Assembly: GCA_951799405.1 (NCBI GenBank)
Contig: OX637337.1
Coordinates: 18,536,347 to 18,600,346 of the forward strand
From: Agapetus fuscipes
Taxonomy: Eukaryota > Arthropoda > Insecta > Trichoptera > Glossosomatidae
Length of the DNA stretch: 64,000 nt
Direction of reading: 5' to 3'
Shown here in pieces: positions 21,891-32,030 of this stretch; position 1 is the stretch's first letter; each line of letters starts with the position of its first letter. A model generated the notes under the pieces. It made no database searches. It was given only the letters and a program-made list of their open reading frames with translations, and was not told the origin of the DNA. The translations under genes were made by a program, and so were the position numbers.

Positions 21891-22504
21891 GATTCACTAT
21901 TACTTCAAAATAATGCATCCTTTAAAGATTTTTATTTACTGGAAAAAAACCCCCGTTCAGATTCAGCCAGCTAACAAGGCGTCTCAGGGACGTGTAATAC
22001 AAATTGGCAATTTGGGGATGGATATCGCTAGGGTGGGTCCAGTCGGCTTAATTGCACCCTTACCCGACGGTGCTTTAAACTGCGTGCATCCCTCTCTCCG
22101 GAAAACTGAATGGAAAAGGGGTAAAAGGGATGAAAGATGGCGATTTTGAACCGTGTCTATTCCATAGTGGGGTATAAAGAAGACTGCACTCGTTTTTGAT
22201 GAAATAATAAATTTGGGAATAGAAAATGCTGCTAATTAGATTTTTTGGGCAAGTTTTTTTTTAATTCATACAGTTACACAGTTGCAGTTAGTAAAAAAAT
22301 ATGCAAGCTTAGATAGAGAATTTCATAACTGCTTTCAAAGTACCACACGTCACCAACCTATAAGTAAAAAGCTGTAAGAGAAATAAATGTGGGACGTTCT
22401 GAGGAAGTTTTTCAAAATAAATAAATTCAAAATTAAATATAGCTCTCAAATATTAAAAAAGCTTAAGTACCTTAACACGTAACAATATTTTCCGTCCAGT
22501 CAAA
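21891..22504. other. Unassigned stretch
   Basis: A GC-richer low-copy patch at 21955-22150 contains a 78-codon open frame with no recognised domain. Nothing else seen. Confidence 0.35.
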
Positions 22505-22735
22505 ATCTCATGATGTATAAATGCTTGTATTCCATACCAAGGGCTAAGGTTTCATTCTCACCAACTCTACCATAGATTATTTCACGTTTCAATGTTTATT
22601 TAACACCCATAATCAAAGAATCTTACTCAGCTTCTACACAAATTGCAAACCAGCTTCCCCAGGAACTGGGAAACTCCCGCGTCCACTGAAATGTTTGGTG
22701 CAATGCCGGCCCCTTTCCCTGTTTTGTTTATTACT
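22505..22735 (+). mobile_element. SINE-B, degenerate
   Basis: 'aaatgcttgtattccataccaagggctaaggtttc' (anticodon region and B box), 'cgtttcaatgtttattt', 'aggaactgggaaactcccg' and 'ggtgcaatgccggcccc' follow the family order. Confidence 0.6.
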
Positions 22736-23377
22736 TAAATGGGCTCAATAGACTACACGTATGAAACTCCTAGTATACATCAAAACGTAAATACATCATG
22801 AGAAATGTGAAATGAGAAGTATACTTCATCATACTCTAATACATAAATAAGGAAAAACAAGCTCCAGGTCGAAGAAGAACATTTTGGTTAAAGCACCTGA
22901 GACAGTGGTTTGGCAGTAGCACAATATCCCTCTTTAACGTCGCAGTATCGAAGGTGATATTCACTGACGAGACACAGGAAAAAAGAAGAAGAAGACTGTA
23001 TGTGGTAAGAAGATGCATTATTTGTGCAGGTTAATTGCGTTTGCGTTACTTTAAAAAAATGTTCGGACGTAAAATTTTCTTATCTTACTAACTTGTTGGT
23101 TTTGGCTAAAATACATGCGCTATTTCCATCAAACACACTCTATATTATGCAGATTACTTCATTACGTCATAAACAATGTTTGTAAGCGTTCTTTGGTCAC
23201 GGCGCGTCTCTTTCCTTTACCTTTGCATGTGATGCATATTTATGCAAATATTTGCATTAAAATCTCTCTTCACTTCCCCAAAACCTGATTAACCCCAGCG
23301 CACCTTATGAATAGCTTTGTTACAAGTTTAAACACTTTTTAAGAGGACATTACTATCTTCTTCAATTCTTCAGCAGC
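22736..23377. other. Unassigned stretch
   Basis: No gene or family match. 23150-23260 has mixed composition without a domain. Confidence 0.35.
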
Positions 23378-23790
23378 CTTACCTTGTTGTGCTAGCCATC
23401 TGTCTCTGTTGTTTGCCATCCTCTTATAAAGGCAGCGCCTTGTTGTGCCAGCCATCTGTCACTTTTGGTTGCCATCTTCTTGTAAAAGCAGTGCCTTGTT
23501 GTGCTAGCTATCTTTCTCTGCTGTATCTGCTGGTTGCCATCCTCTTATAAAGGCAGCGCCTTGTTGTGCCAGCCATCTGTCACTTTTGGTTGCCATCTTC
23601 TTGTAAAAGCAGCGCCTTGTTGTGCTGTCCTCTGTTGTGCTTGTCTCTGTTAGTTGTCATTGTCTTGTAAAGACAGTGCCTTGTTATGATAGTCATCTAT
23701 TACTTTTGTTTGCCATCCTCTAGTTAAGGCAGTGCCTTGTTGTGCTAGCTATCTTTCTCTGCTGTATCTGCTGGTTGCCATCCTTTTTAA
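23378..23790. repeat. 56/65-bp minisatellite
   Basis: Seven starts of the anchor CCTTGTTGTGC (one copy CCTTGTTATGA) at about 23382, 23438, 23494, 23559, 23615, 23680 and 23735, giving spacings of 56, 56, 65, 56, 65 and 55. Units contain 'tgccatcctcttataaaggcag' or 'tgccatcttcttgtaaaagcag'. The 65-bp form carries an extra 'tgctgtatctgctgg' type insert, so the pattern is a partial 56+65 (121-bp) higher-order repeat. Confidence 0.85.
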
Positions 23791-24639
23791 CTACAAAAAG
23801 GAGGAGTAAGTATGAAGAATAGAAAACTGTGAATGCAAATCCAACCGCTAGAGGCGATGGTCTCTCGTCCATACAAAACTGTTTGAATCTTACGTTTCAT
23901 ACACTTGGAGGCTAGAAATTTAACACAAACACAAAATTAAACAAACATAATGTAATTTGTTATATTTTGAAGAGTAGAGTGAAAGCCCATTTTGTAATTA
24001 TTTAAAAATGCAATAATGTAATTTTATGTCGGTTAAATAAAACTAATTCATTTTAAGACTTACCGTATTTCAACAACATCCCAAAATATTATATAATCGG
24101 CTAAGAATTCAGCATTTAAATAATTCAGTGGAGTTCAATATTTCACAACTATAAATATTTTCTCAAATAAGTATCCTATTTATGTACTTTTTTGTGTATT
24201 TTCTTTTGACATTTTATGAAAAATAATGTATTGTTGGAGCTTTCTTTAACCTGCCGGGTGGCTGTCAAATGCTGTTAGCTAGCAAAACATCTCTGGTTAT
24301 CGGAAATTTACTATAGGTGACGTCACATAGCCCAGGGAAAACTTCATTATTTGTGCTGCGTCTTTTCTTGACTTATTTATTTTATATTATTTCAAAACAC
24401 ATTATTATCATCATCATCATTGGTACAGGAGTATGCTCAAACCCTCCTCGTACCCGTCCTGTATGTATGTGTCAGAAGAACCCACAGCACATGGACGCTC
24501 ATGCAAAGCTATATATTTTCTCAAGTGGCGAAAGGCCTTCCCGTGAAGTGAAAGCAACGGCACGACAAAACAAGAACCTCTAGGTCAGAGGCGTGCCCAT
24601 GACTCTAAAAGTAAATGGTTCGATGTTACTGAAGCTAAT
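23791..24639. other. Unassigned AT-rich stretch
   Basis: No named repeat. A short (ATC)n run lies at 24405-24420; 24420-24600 is GC-richer without a recognised domain. Confidence 0.35.
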
Positions 24640-25553
24640 ACCATACCTCGGGTGGCACTCCTTGTGGGATTGTTGCTAGATCACGAGTAGCGTGAATAAT
24701 GATACACATAATACGAAATAATAATAATTTAAATCTAAGGACAGGATTACTGTGAATCCGCTGCGGATGCAGCTTGGCAAAATGAAGCGCAAAATCGCTC
24801 AAAAGCGGAGAAATTTGATTTTGTAGCAACAAAGTCTGCGTAACCGACTGGGCCAATGGCCGGCCGTACTGCAGCAAGGAGCGCAACCCGATCAGAGTGT
24901 CGCAATGGACAGTACCATAATATATGAGGCACGTCCTGGGAGCTGGCGCCGCAAGGGCACTCTGCTGATAAGATGGATGGGATACCCAGCTGGTGTAGTT
25001 TGGCTTTAAAGTTTCCGTGGCCAGTTAAGAACTGGCTGGTAAAGTGGTTCGGGACAAGCCACTTTGCAGCCAAGCGCTGCTCGACGGAGGGGAAAAAAGA
25101 GTACAATATGTTGTTCTCCGAACTATTCCACTCTCGCTGCCATTGCCGTGTCGCGAGGGAAAAAAGAGTGTCTTTAACGGCTTGCGTTACGCGCCCCACG
25201 GGAGGTTCAACAATTGTAGCATCGATCGCCGCCGAAAGGCCGCGTCTGAGAAGACCGAAGGCAGCTGAGAGTTGTAGCTGGAGATCTAATGGGAAGACCC
25301 CCGCTAAGACTGGAAGAGCCACAGTGGAGGTCGTTCTATACGCTTTAGTCATTAGTAACAGAGCCCGTCTCTGACCAGAAAGAACTGCGCGGCGCGTGTT
25401 GCCTGAAAGGCACTTGTCCGCCCAGCATATTGACGCGTACGCAGCAATACCTAGGAAGACTGAGTCATAAAGGATCCGAAGAGCGCGGCCTTGCAGGCCC
25501 CACTTTACGCGCGACAAACTAAAGTGGGTATATGACTCCTTCAACGACCTCTT
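24640..25553 (-). mobile_element. R1-clade-like LINE, 5'-truncated
   Basis: Holds the ORF2 C-terminus described at 24747-25553 and about 100 bp of probable 3' UTR. It is distinctly GC-richer than its flanks, in contrast to the AT-rich RTE-like and CR1/Jockey-like elements. Confidence 0.6.
24747..25553 (-). pseudogene. R1-clade-like ORF2 C-terminal region (no RT motifs)
   Basis: About 268 open codons. There is no ATG; the frame is open from a stop at 25554-25556, so this is an internal start by truncation. Visible blocks in order: KWGLQGRALRILYDSVFLG, YASICWAD, RRALLLMTKAYRTTSTVALP (a stretch typical of R1/Jockey-type LINEs after the RT thumb), FLTGHGNFKAKLHQLGI, and a CCHC-type knuckle in CPCGASSQDVPHILWYC (C-x-C-x7-H-x4-C), as R1-clade ORF2 proteins carry near their C-terminus. 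RT catalytic motifs and the endonuclease are missing. No internal stop is seen, so the copy may be young. Clade assignment rests on motif memory only. Confidence 0.65.
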
Positions 25554-25811
25554 CTAGTGCATCCTAGATAATGCAATAACAGAAGAAAATCACATCGCCG
25601 ACTACAAGACCCTACATGTAATCACATTTCCATAGAAAATTTACTTTAAGAAAATGTGCAGCTAGAACACAATGCAGGTAGAGTGCATTTCAAATCAATT
25701 AGGTGGAAAATAGTACAGAAAGTGTGTAAAATAATTACTTTACGTTTAAATAATGAAGGTAGGATATTCCAAAAGGAAACGTCCAACGTGTAGTTGACTT
25801 GAGAAATAAAT

Positions 25812-25968
25812 AAATATTAGGCTTATTTATCTGGTGAGCGCTGTTTTTGTGCGAAATACACCTCAATAGCCCTCTGAGAGCTTCTCATAAAAAAAAACGT
25901 TCCAACCTTTGCAATCTAGACCCAGTTGCTATTAGCTGGATGAGCCTTTGTAAGCGGTAGATACATTT
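25812..25968 (-). mobile_element. SINE-A body/tail fragment (tail type a)
   Basis: Minus-strand match to the body ('gcaactgggtctagattgc') and tail ('gctctcagagggctattgaggtgtatttcgcacaaaaacagcgctcacc'). Confidence 0.6.
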
Positions 25969-26084
25969 TCTAATTGAGCATTTTTTATAAATTAAATGCT
26001 TCTTTCTTCACAAATTTGCTTTTACATAATGCTGCAAGAGAACTTACAATTTGAAACATAAACCTAAAAATAACATGCACCTTT

Positions 26085-26140
26085 GAAATCTTGCCGATCT
26101 TCCCTGAAACAGGGGTGACATCGAAAATAGTGAATCAATT
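26085..26140 (-). mobile_element. RTE-tail repeat, short fragment
   Basis: 'cttgccgatcttccctgaaacaggggtgacat' followed by a decayed 'gtgaatcaatttg'. It is cut by SINE-C. Confidence 0.6.
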
Positions 26141-26141
26141 T

Positions 26142-26372
26142 GTCGGTGTTATGGTCGGGGGGTTAGAGGCGCATGTTCGACTAGCGTATTTGGAACCGAA
26201 TAACGTTGGTTCGAATCTTGCGTCTGGCCCACTTGACCATCATTTCGACTCTGGTTCAACAGATGCCATTGCATGCACACAAGCTTCTGCTTTCGCATGA
26301 AGACTACTGGCTAGGCAAAATACATAGGTTAGTGGATTGCATTCATTTCCACAAATCTATAAAAAAAAATGA
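26142..26372 (+). mobile_element. SINE-C copy 1
   Basis: A tRNA-like head (26142-26225; A-box-like TTAGAGGCGCATG, B box GGTTCGAATCT) followed by 'ttcgactctggttcaacagatgcc', 'gcatgcacacaagcttctgc', 'tcgcatgaagac' and 'ttccacaaatctat' with a short A run. Only one other copy is in the window (54313-54525). It shares no body with SINE-A or SINE-B. Confidence 0.6.
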
Positions 26373-26759
26373 TTTGTCTTATACCAATCTAGAAGTCGAA
26401 TATCTATGATAAAAGTAAATAAAAGTAATAGTCAACTAAAAGTGTGAATGTGTTAAAAATAATCATAAAAATAACTGTCTAAGTATATTCTTAATTTTGT
26501 TTAACGTATAATATAAACTGGTTGGTATATTACACCGTTGGCCGGCGGCGTGGCATTGTCTATCCCCCGGCAACTTTTAACAAGATGGCTAATTAATAGT
26601 AAGTACTGACTCGTTGTTTTTGTTATTTCACAATGACAGAGAAAGGTAGGTAATAAGGAGACGAGGGAATTTCATGAATTTCAATTATGAAATAAATATA
26701 AACTTATGCAGCAACAGGCATGAGAAATATGCAATATTTAAAAAAATATATACTTACAT
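26373..26759. other. Unassigned AT-rich stretch
   Basis: No gene seen. A GC-richer patch lies at 26525-26575. Confidence 0.35.
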
Positions 26760-27066
26760 GTAGTTCAGTCGGTATACTCAGTTGGTTGAATGCTTACGTG
26801 TCATGCCAGACAAATAGGATTTAATTTCCTTCAGGGGCATCGGAAATAATTTCTCATTTTTGTGTTTATTTCCAAATCACAATAAAAATATCGGCCAGGA
26901 TTATTCAGCTTTCAAAATTAATGAAAACCAACTCCGTTGAAAGCTGGGAAACCCCATTTCAAGTGGGCATCTTTAGCTGAAAATAAAACATAGGTTCCAC
27001 ATGCCACTTATTTGAGAACAACTTTGTAAAAAGTAGCACCATGTGCAGCTTAGTTAAGTTGCGTTA
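26760..27066 (+). mobile_element. SINE-B, diverged full-length copy
   Basis: Decayed head ('cggtatactcagttggttgaatgctta'), body ('tgtgtttatttccaaatcac', 'aaagctgggaaacccc', 'gaaaataaaacataggttcc') and end ('gcttagttaagttgcgtt'). Its 3' end abuts the 3' end of the next element in opposite orientation. Confidence 0.65.
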
Positions 27067-27455
27067 ACGCAACTACGCAACTAAGCTACACATATAGTGT
27101 AACTTCTTGCCAGCGTTATCCCCGGAGGGGTCGCATGTGGCGCTTCGGGACCTATTTATTTTTACAGGTAAGTGGGCCGGCATACCGACCACTTTCAGTT
27201 AAAGTGGGGGTTTCCCAGCTCCCGGGGGGGCTGGTTCTCATTTCTTGTGACGGCTGAGTAAACCTTTGAGATCGAACCCTTGCTCTCGGCATGGAATGCA
27301 AGCATTCTACCAATTGAGCTATCTACCTTTTTACGAGCTTGATCGTCGTCGCTTCAAAGCGCCAATTCTCAAGCAAGACCCAGTTGCTGTAAGGCTGGAT
27401 GGACCTTTGGTAAAGGCTGGATGGACCTTTGGTAAAGGCTGGATGGACCTTTGGT
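27067..27455 (-). mobile_element. Chimeric SINE: SINE-A fused to SINE-B, 5'-truncated
   Basis: Same A/B junction ('gctcgtaaaaaggtagatagctca' on the minus strand) and same internal B deletion (GGTTCGATCTCAAAGGTTTAC) as 16391-16893, plus the shared GGTCCCGAAGCGCC diagnostic. The SINE-A part lacks its tRNA head and ends in a local triplication of a 22-bp unit (27395-27455). Confidence 0.8.
27395..27455. repeat. 22-bp tandem triplication
   Basis: Unit CTGGATGGACCTTTGGTAAA plus GG, at 27395, 27417 and 27439 (third partial). TTGGT, present at both ends of the deleted SINE-A segment, is a plausible microhomology for its origin. Confidence 0.85.
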
Positions 27456-27651
27456 TGGCGTTAAATATACATAAAGATGTCCGTTGCAAGCACGATCGAA
27501 AAGTATAACAAACGAAAAGTTTATGCAATCATGAAACCTAGCCAAAACGTAAATAAAAAAATGTATGAAAGACAGAACGGCCCCTCTAGTGTATGATTAA
27601 TTTTTAATACATTAATTACTATCGACGCGAACAAAATGAGCTTTTGCAATG

Positions 27652-27653
27652 TT

Positions 27654-27684
<31 letters not shown>
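27652..27684. repeat. (TTTA)n at LINE 3' end
   Basis: About eight TTTA units on the plus strand, directly after 'ggcataagcc' read backwards. On the element strand this is a (TAAA)n tail, usual for CR1/L2-type LINEs. Confidence 0.8.
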
Positions 27685-27952
27685 CGGCATAAGCCTTTTA
27701 CAAAAAGTACATGTTAAGTGAGTTTATACAAAACTGCGAAAAAATAAAATAAAACAATAAAATACAAGAAAAAAAAAATATGAAAAACAATAAAAAACAA
27801 TAAAATACAAAAAAATGTAAATATATGAAACATTGCAGTAAAAAACAAAAAAAAATAACCAAGAAAAGAAAAGAAAAAATAAACCTGTATGTATATAAAC
27901 AGAAGGTTAGAAACAAAGCAAAAACATATTAAAATTAAAACTGCAAAAACCA

Positions 27953-28750
27953 TCAAATATCATTAATAAAATATTTAATAAAATATTTATTAAGTGCCAA
28001 CTTGTACATATTAATATTATTGCAATGTTGACCGACACTTAGATAGGTATTGCCCAAGCGTTGGATTCGATTTATGGAGCAATTATGATAATGCGTGGTC
28101 GATGCAACTACAGGGTGGTAGAGATATCTTTGTCTAGTTTGAATATTTGGTATAAAAAAAATTATCTGGTCTAACAGAACTGGAGAATCAATTAAAGAGT
28201 GGATGATTTTGAAAAGAGTCAATAAATCAATTATATCCCGCCTTTCCGAGAGATCACAAAGGTTCAACAAAGAGTGTAGAAAAGAGTGATCAAAGGCGGA
28301 CAAAGGAATATGGAGCTTAAAATTAATTAATTTTAAAAACTTTATATGTATTCTTTCGATGCGATCTATATGAACTGAAAAGTAGGGAGTCCATACTGGA
28401 GAGCAGTACTCCAAAATGCTGCGCACTAAAGAAGTATACAAGAGTTTGATAGTAAAAATGTTGGTAAAATCTCTAGTTACACGAGAAATGAATCCCAACA
28501 TTTTCATACTCTTTGAACATATCATATTAATGTGCGGAATAAAAGTCAGTTTCCGGTCAAAGATAATACCCAAGTCAGTAATTTCCGAAACTGTATCGAG
28601 TATAGTGTTATTAATTAAATACGAGAAGGTAACAGGATTAGCAAGACGGTACAACCTCATTAATTTGCATTTTGAGATATTCAGAGGTAACTTATTGATA
28701 TTACACCAAATTGACAAATGGTTAAGCGAGTCCTGAATCTTTAAACAGTC
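27953..28750 (-). pseudogene. LINE ORF2 C-terminal part (downstream of insertion)
   Basis: Continues the reverse-transcriptase frame that stops at 30325: the last upstream codon (GAC) and the first downstream codon (TGT, then TTA AAG ATT CAG) follow in the same frame. Visible: WCNINKLPLNISKCKLM just after the RT catalytic box, DLGIIFDRKLTF, LGFISRVTRDF, LVRSILEYCSPVWTPYF, RIERIHIKFLKLI, then the tail. These are thumb and C-terminal blocks of CR1/Jockey ORF2. No internal stop appears down to 27953. Without the insertion it would be part of a full RT. Confidence 0.8.
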
Positions 28751-30324
28751 TAATCTAATCTAATCTAAGCTGCAAAGATATATATCATTTAAGATTTATA
28801 CTAAATGCATTCCCACAAGCAGATATGTATAATTTCGCGCTAACACATGCCGCATGTGGACCTACAATATAAAAACCCAATCTCAAATGAACATAAGCCT
28901 TGCAACTCTTGCCGTCCTTCCCTGAAACAGGGGTGACATTGGCAAAGTGAACCAATTTTTATATTATGGGTGGTCAGCCGCATAACAACCTATAAGTCAA
29001 GGAACATACATGACAAATTACATTTTTTAAAATCAAAGAATAAAAATAACAATATATACATGGACATAAAAAACTAAATCATAAAACCAAATTCACTTTA
29101 ACAAACCCTAGCCGCCAACATCACAGATCAACCGCCATTTCTTTCTATCCTTGCATACTTCTTTCATTTCCTCCAGAGTCATAACCTTCTTCATACAAGC
29201 TCTTCTTTTATTATGACTCTGGATATTCCATTCATTCGCAATTTCGGATATTTGGTCCATCCATACCTTTCTCGGTCTTCCTCTACCACGACATCCATCT
29301 ATTCTACCAACATATACTTTCTTCGTCAGTCTTTCCTCATTCATTCTCTCCATATGCCCAAACCATCTTAACAAACTTCTTTTAATCTTCACTTTCACAC
29401 TTTCTTTTGCACCACATTCTTTTCTTACAAAATCATTCCTCACCCTGTCACTCCGTTTTTTCCCAATCATACTTCTTAGAAAGTCCATTTCAACAGTATG
29501 GACTTTACTAATTTCACTTTCATTCACCGTCCAGGCCTCGCTTCCATACATCAAGGTGGGTAAAAGTATGCCACTGCGTACCGCCAATCGAGCAGTTTTA
29601 GAAATGTTTTGATTTTTGGCGATACAAGCTGTGGCACCCAGTACACACCTGCCCTTCATTACTCTTCTTTCAAGTTCACCTGTCATTCTTCCATCTTTCT
29701 CAAACTTACTTCCCAAGTATACAAACTCATTTACCACATCAACATTCATTCCGTTTATTCTAAATTCGTAGTTCGTATTTTCTTCATTTCTTTCAAAAAT
29801 CAAAACTTTCGTCTTACTTGCATTCAATTTCAAATAATTACCTAGCAGAGCTTCGTTCAATCTAGAGAGCATCGTTTGCAATTCTACTGCTGAGTCCGAT
29901 ACAAGAACAGCATCATCCGCATACAGTAGAACACTCACTTTGCTCTCTCCTATCATTAATCCACAATCATCAAGTCTAGCATCTCGAACACACTTGTCCA
30001 TGACTATGTTAAATAGCCATGGGCTCATCACACATCCTTGCCTTACACCCTTAAAAACTTCAAACCATTCACTATACTCATCATCAATACGAACACATGC
30101 TGTACTATTTTCATAGTTTGCATGCACCGCACCTAGGAGAGCCCCATTCACTCCGTATGCTTTCAAAACATCCCATAACATACCTCTGTCTACTGAGTCA
30201 AAAGCCTTTTCCAGATCTACAAAGGCCGTGAACAGCTTCCGCCTCACCGACAATTGTTTTTCAACAAGTTGTCGTAGAGTAAAAATCTGATCAACACAGC
30301 CTCTACCGGCCATAAAACCGGACT
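28751..30324 (-). mobile_element. RTE-like LINE, 5'-truncated, nested inside the CR1/Jockey-type LINE
   Basis: Same strand as its host. The 3' tail (TTAGA repeats; plus-strand TAATC at 28751-28765) is at the low-coordinate end. The possible TSD is only GTC (28748-28750 and 30325-30327). It contains the 401-codon reverse transcriptase ORF and a 340-bp 3' UTR that is the source of the many RTE-tail repeats. Confidence 0.85.
29108..30313 (-). CDS. RTE-like reverse transcriptase, 5'-truncated but open
   Basis: 401 codons. The natural N-terminus (endonuclease and RT fingers) was lost by truncation at 30324, so the first ATG (MAGRGCVDQ) is internal. Residues about 30-40 FVDLEKAFDSV (RT motif A, first catalytic Asp), 89-100 GVRQGCVMSPWL (motif B), 129-138 LLYADDAVLV (motif C, YADD catalytic pair at 131-134), 196-204 NEFVYLGSK, 255-261 MYGSEAW, 314-324 LLRWFGHMERM, 341-353 an RGRGRPRKVWMDQ-like basic stretch, stop after CDVGG. 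This is the layout of RTE-type LINEs; R4/Dong-like elements are an alternative. RT would make element cDNA by target-primed reverse transcription in the nucleus. All three palm motifs are intact, but without the endonuclease this copy should be immobile. Confidence 0.85.
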   Translation of the reverse strand: MAGRGCVDQIFTLRQLVEKQLSVRRKLFTAFVDLEKAFDSVDRGMLWDVLKAYGVNGALLGAVHANYENSTACVRIDDEYSEWFEVFKGVRQGCVMSPWLFNIVMDKCVRDARLDDCGLMIGESKVSVLLYADDAVLVSDSAVELQTMLSRLNEALLGNYLKLNASKTKVLIFERNEENTNYEFRINGMNVDVVNEFVYLGSKFEKDGRMTGELERRVMKGRCVLGATACIAKNQNISKTARLAVRSGILLPTLMYGSEAWTVNESEISKVHTVEMDFLRSMIGKKRSDRVRNDFVRKECGAKESVKVKIKRSLLRWFGHMERMNEERLTKKVYVGRIDGCRGRGRPRKVWMDQISEIANEWNIQSHNKRRACMKKVMTLEEMKEVCKDRKKWRLICDVGG

Positions 30325-32030
30325 GTCATGGTCACTATTAACGGTATTAAAAATCTTTAAGTCATCAGCAAATAAAAGGACTTCACAATTATTAAAAATT
30401 TGAACAATATCATCAACGAATAGGAGAAAAAGTAATGGGCCCAGGTGAGAACCTTGAGGAACACCACTTAGTGGTTGAAAGATTGACGACTTATAATTAT
30501 TAATTTTGATGGTCAGGGACCGATCAGTGAGATAACTCTGTATCCAAGACAACAAGTTACCCATTATACCCAGACCATGTAACTTCGAAAATAGGATTCT
30601 ATGACATACTTTATCAAAGGCTTTTGAAAAATCTGTGTATATCACATCTACTTGCTGGCGTTTAGAAAGAGCCTTTGAAATGTAATTTTCATATATCATC
30701 AAATTAGATAGTGTGGATCTATTAGGAATGAAACCATGTTGCTGGGATGACAAAGATCTAGTGATTAAAAGACCGATTTTGGAGAGAATTATTTTTTCTA
30801 AAAGTTTAGGTATAGCTGATAAAACACTTATTGGACGATAATTAGAGACATCGCATTTATTTCCAGATTTAAATATTGGTGAAATATATGCCTGTTTCCA
30901 GATAGAAGGAACATAACCTGATGAAATAGAGGCATTGAATATATGACATAGAGGTAGAACTAAGCTTGAAGCACAATGTTGAAGCATTATTGCAGTAACA
31001 TTATCCGGACCGGGATTAATAATTGGTTTCAATAAATCAAGTTGAGTAGTAACATCAGACACGCCGAAGACAATGGTGGATAACTGAAAATTTATATAAG
31101 AAGAGAATTCAAATGGGCTACGGTCAGGGTCCTCAACATACACAGATTTAAAGAAGGATGCAAACAAATTAGTGATATCCTGAGGGTTGTAAGCTGATTG
31201 ATTATTATAGTAGACAATATGAGGAATAGTATGAGTATTTTTCCTTAATGAGTTGGTGAAAGACCAGAATTTCTTTATGTTACAGTTAATGGATAATTCA
31301 ATATTTGAAATATAGTTTTTAAAACATAGTTTAGATAAAGATTTACAATCTCTTCGGATATTTCTGAAATTTATGTAATCGTCAGGAGAGTTAGATGACT
31401 TGTAATTAAGATGCGCATTTTTTTTATTACGGATTAAATTAATTAGATCTGAGCTAAACCAACTAGGATAACGAGAAGCATAATCTTGTCGTGTAGAAGA
31501 AGGAACATATTTATGAATTGCTTCATTGAGAATAACGTAAAATTTGTTAATGACAGCGTCTATATTGCCGCTACATCTTTCAAGAAATGACCAGTCCGTT
31601 TGACTGAAAAATAAATTCATGCTCACATAGTCTGCTTTATAAAAATTAGGTGTATCATAACGAAAAGGGAGATAAGGTTCAGCACAAGAAGGGAAAGAGA
31701 TATGTAGAGGAGGGTGGTAGCTGTCTACAGGCACTAGGACTTCCAAAGATTCATGTACATTAAGGTCTTCAACGGTGGACAATACCAAATCAAGTGTGCG
31801 GTTATTTTTATTTTTGATCAAATTATGCTGGAAAAAGTTAAGATAACTACAGTGATTGAGTAACACGGTGTCAATGGCTGAAAAGTTGGTACAAAAAGGA
31901 TGGCATGACGAAGGATCAGTGGTATTCCAAATTATATTTGGTAGATTAAAATCACCAGTAATGATGAAATTCGAACTAGGGAATTTCAACTTGATCTGCT
32001 CCACCTCAAAAGTAAAATCAGTGAATATAA
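30325..32030 (-). pseudogene. LINE ORF2 middle part: endonuclease end and reverse transcriptase
   Basis: The frame is open for about 570 codons. Near the start it has SNFIITGDFNLPNIIW (the GDFN block of the apurinic-type endonuclease) and later SLEVLVPVDSYHPPLHISF (the SDH-like end of that domain). RT blocks follow: NYRPISVLSAIPKLLEKII, QQHGFIPNRSTLSNL, VIYTDFSKAFDKVCHRIL (motif A), PLSGVPQGSHLGPLLFLLF (motif B), LLFADDLKIF (motif C, FADD), then it is cut after SDHD by the RTE-like insertion. The open frame appears to continue to 30244, but those last codons belong to the insertion. The upstream part (to 32106) is out of frame with the true protein. Confidence 0.85.

Noticed and set aside
23378..23790. 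CRISPR array
   Set aside because: Units are contiguous and similar along their whole length, with no unique spacers, in a eukaryotic context.
24973..25374. 133-codon plus-strand frame
   Set aside because: Antisense of the R1-like C-terminus.
27698..27956. Phe/Tyr-rich small membrane-like proteins
   Set aside because: These are translations of the T-rich LINE 3' UTR; low complexity only.
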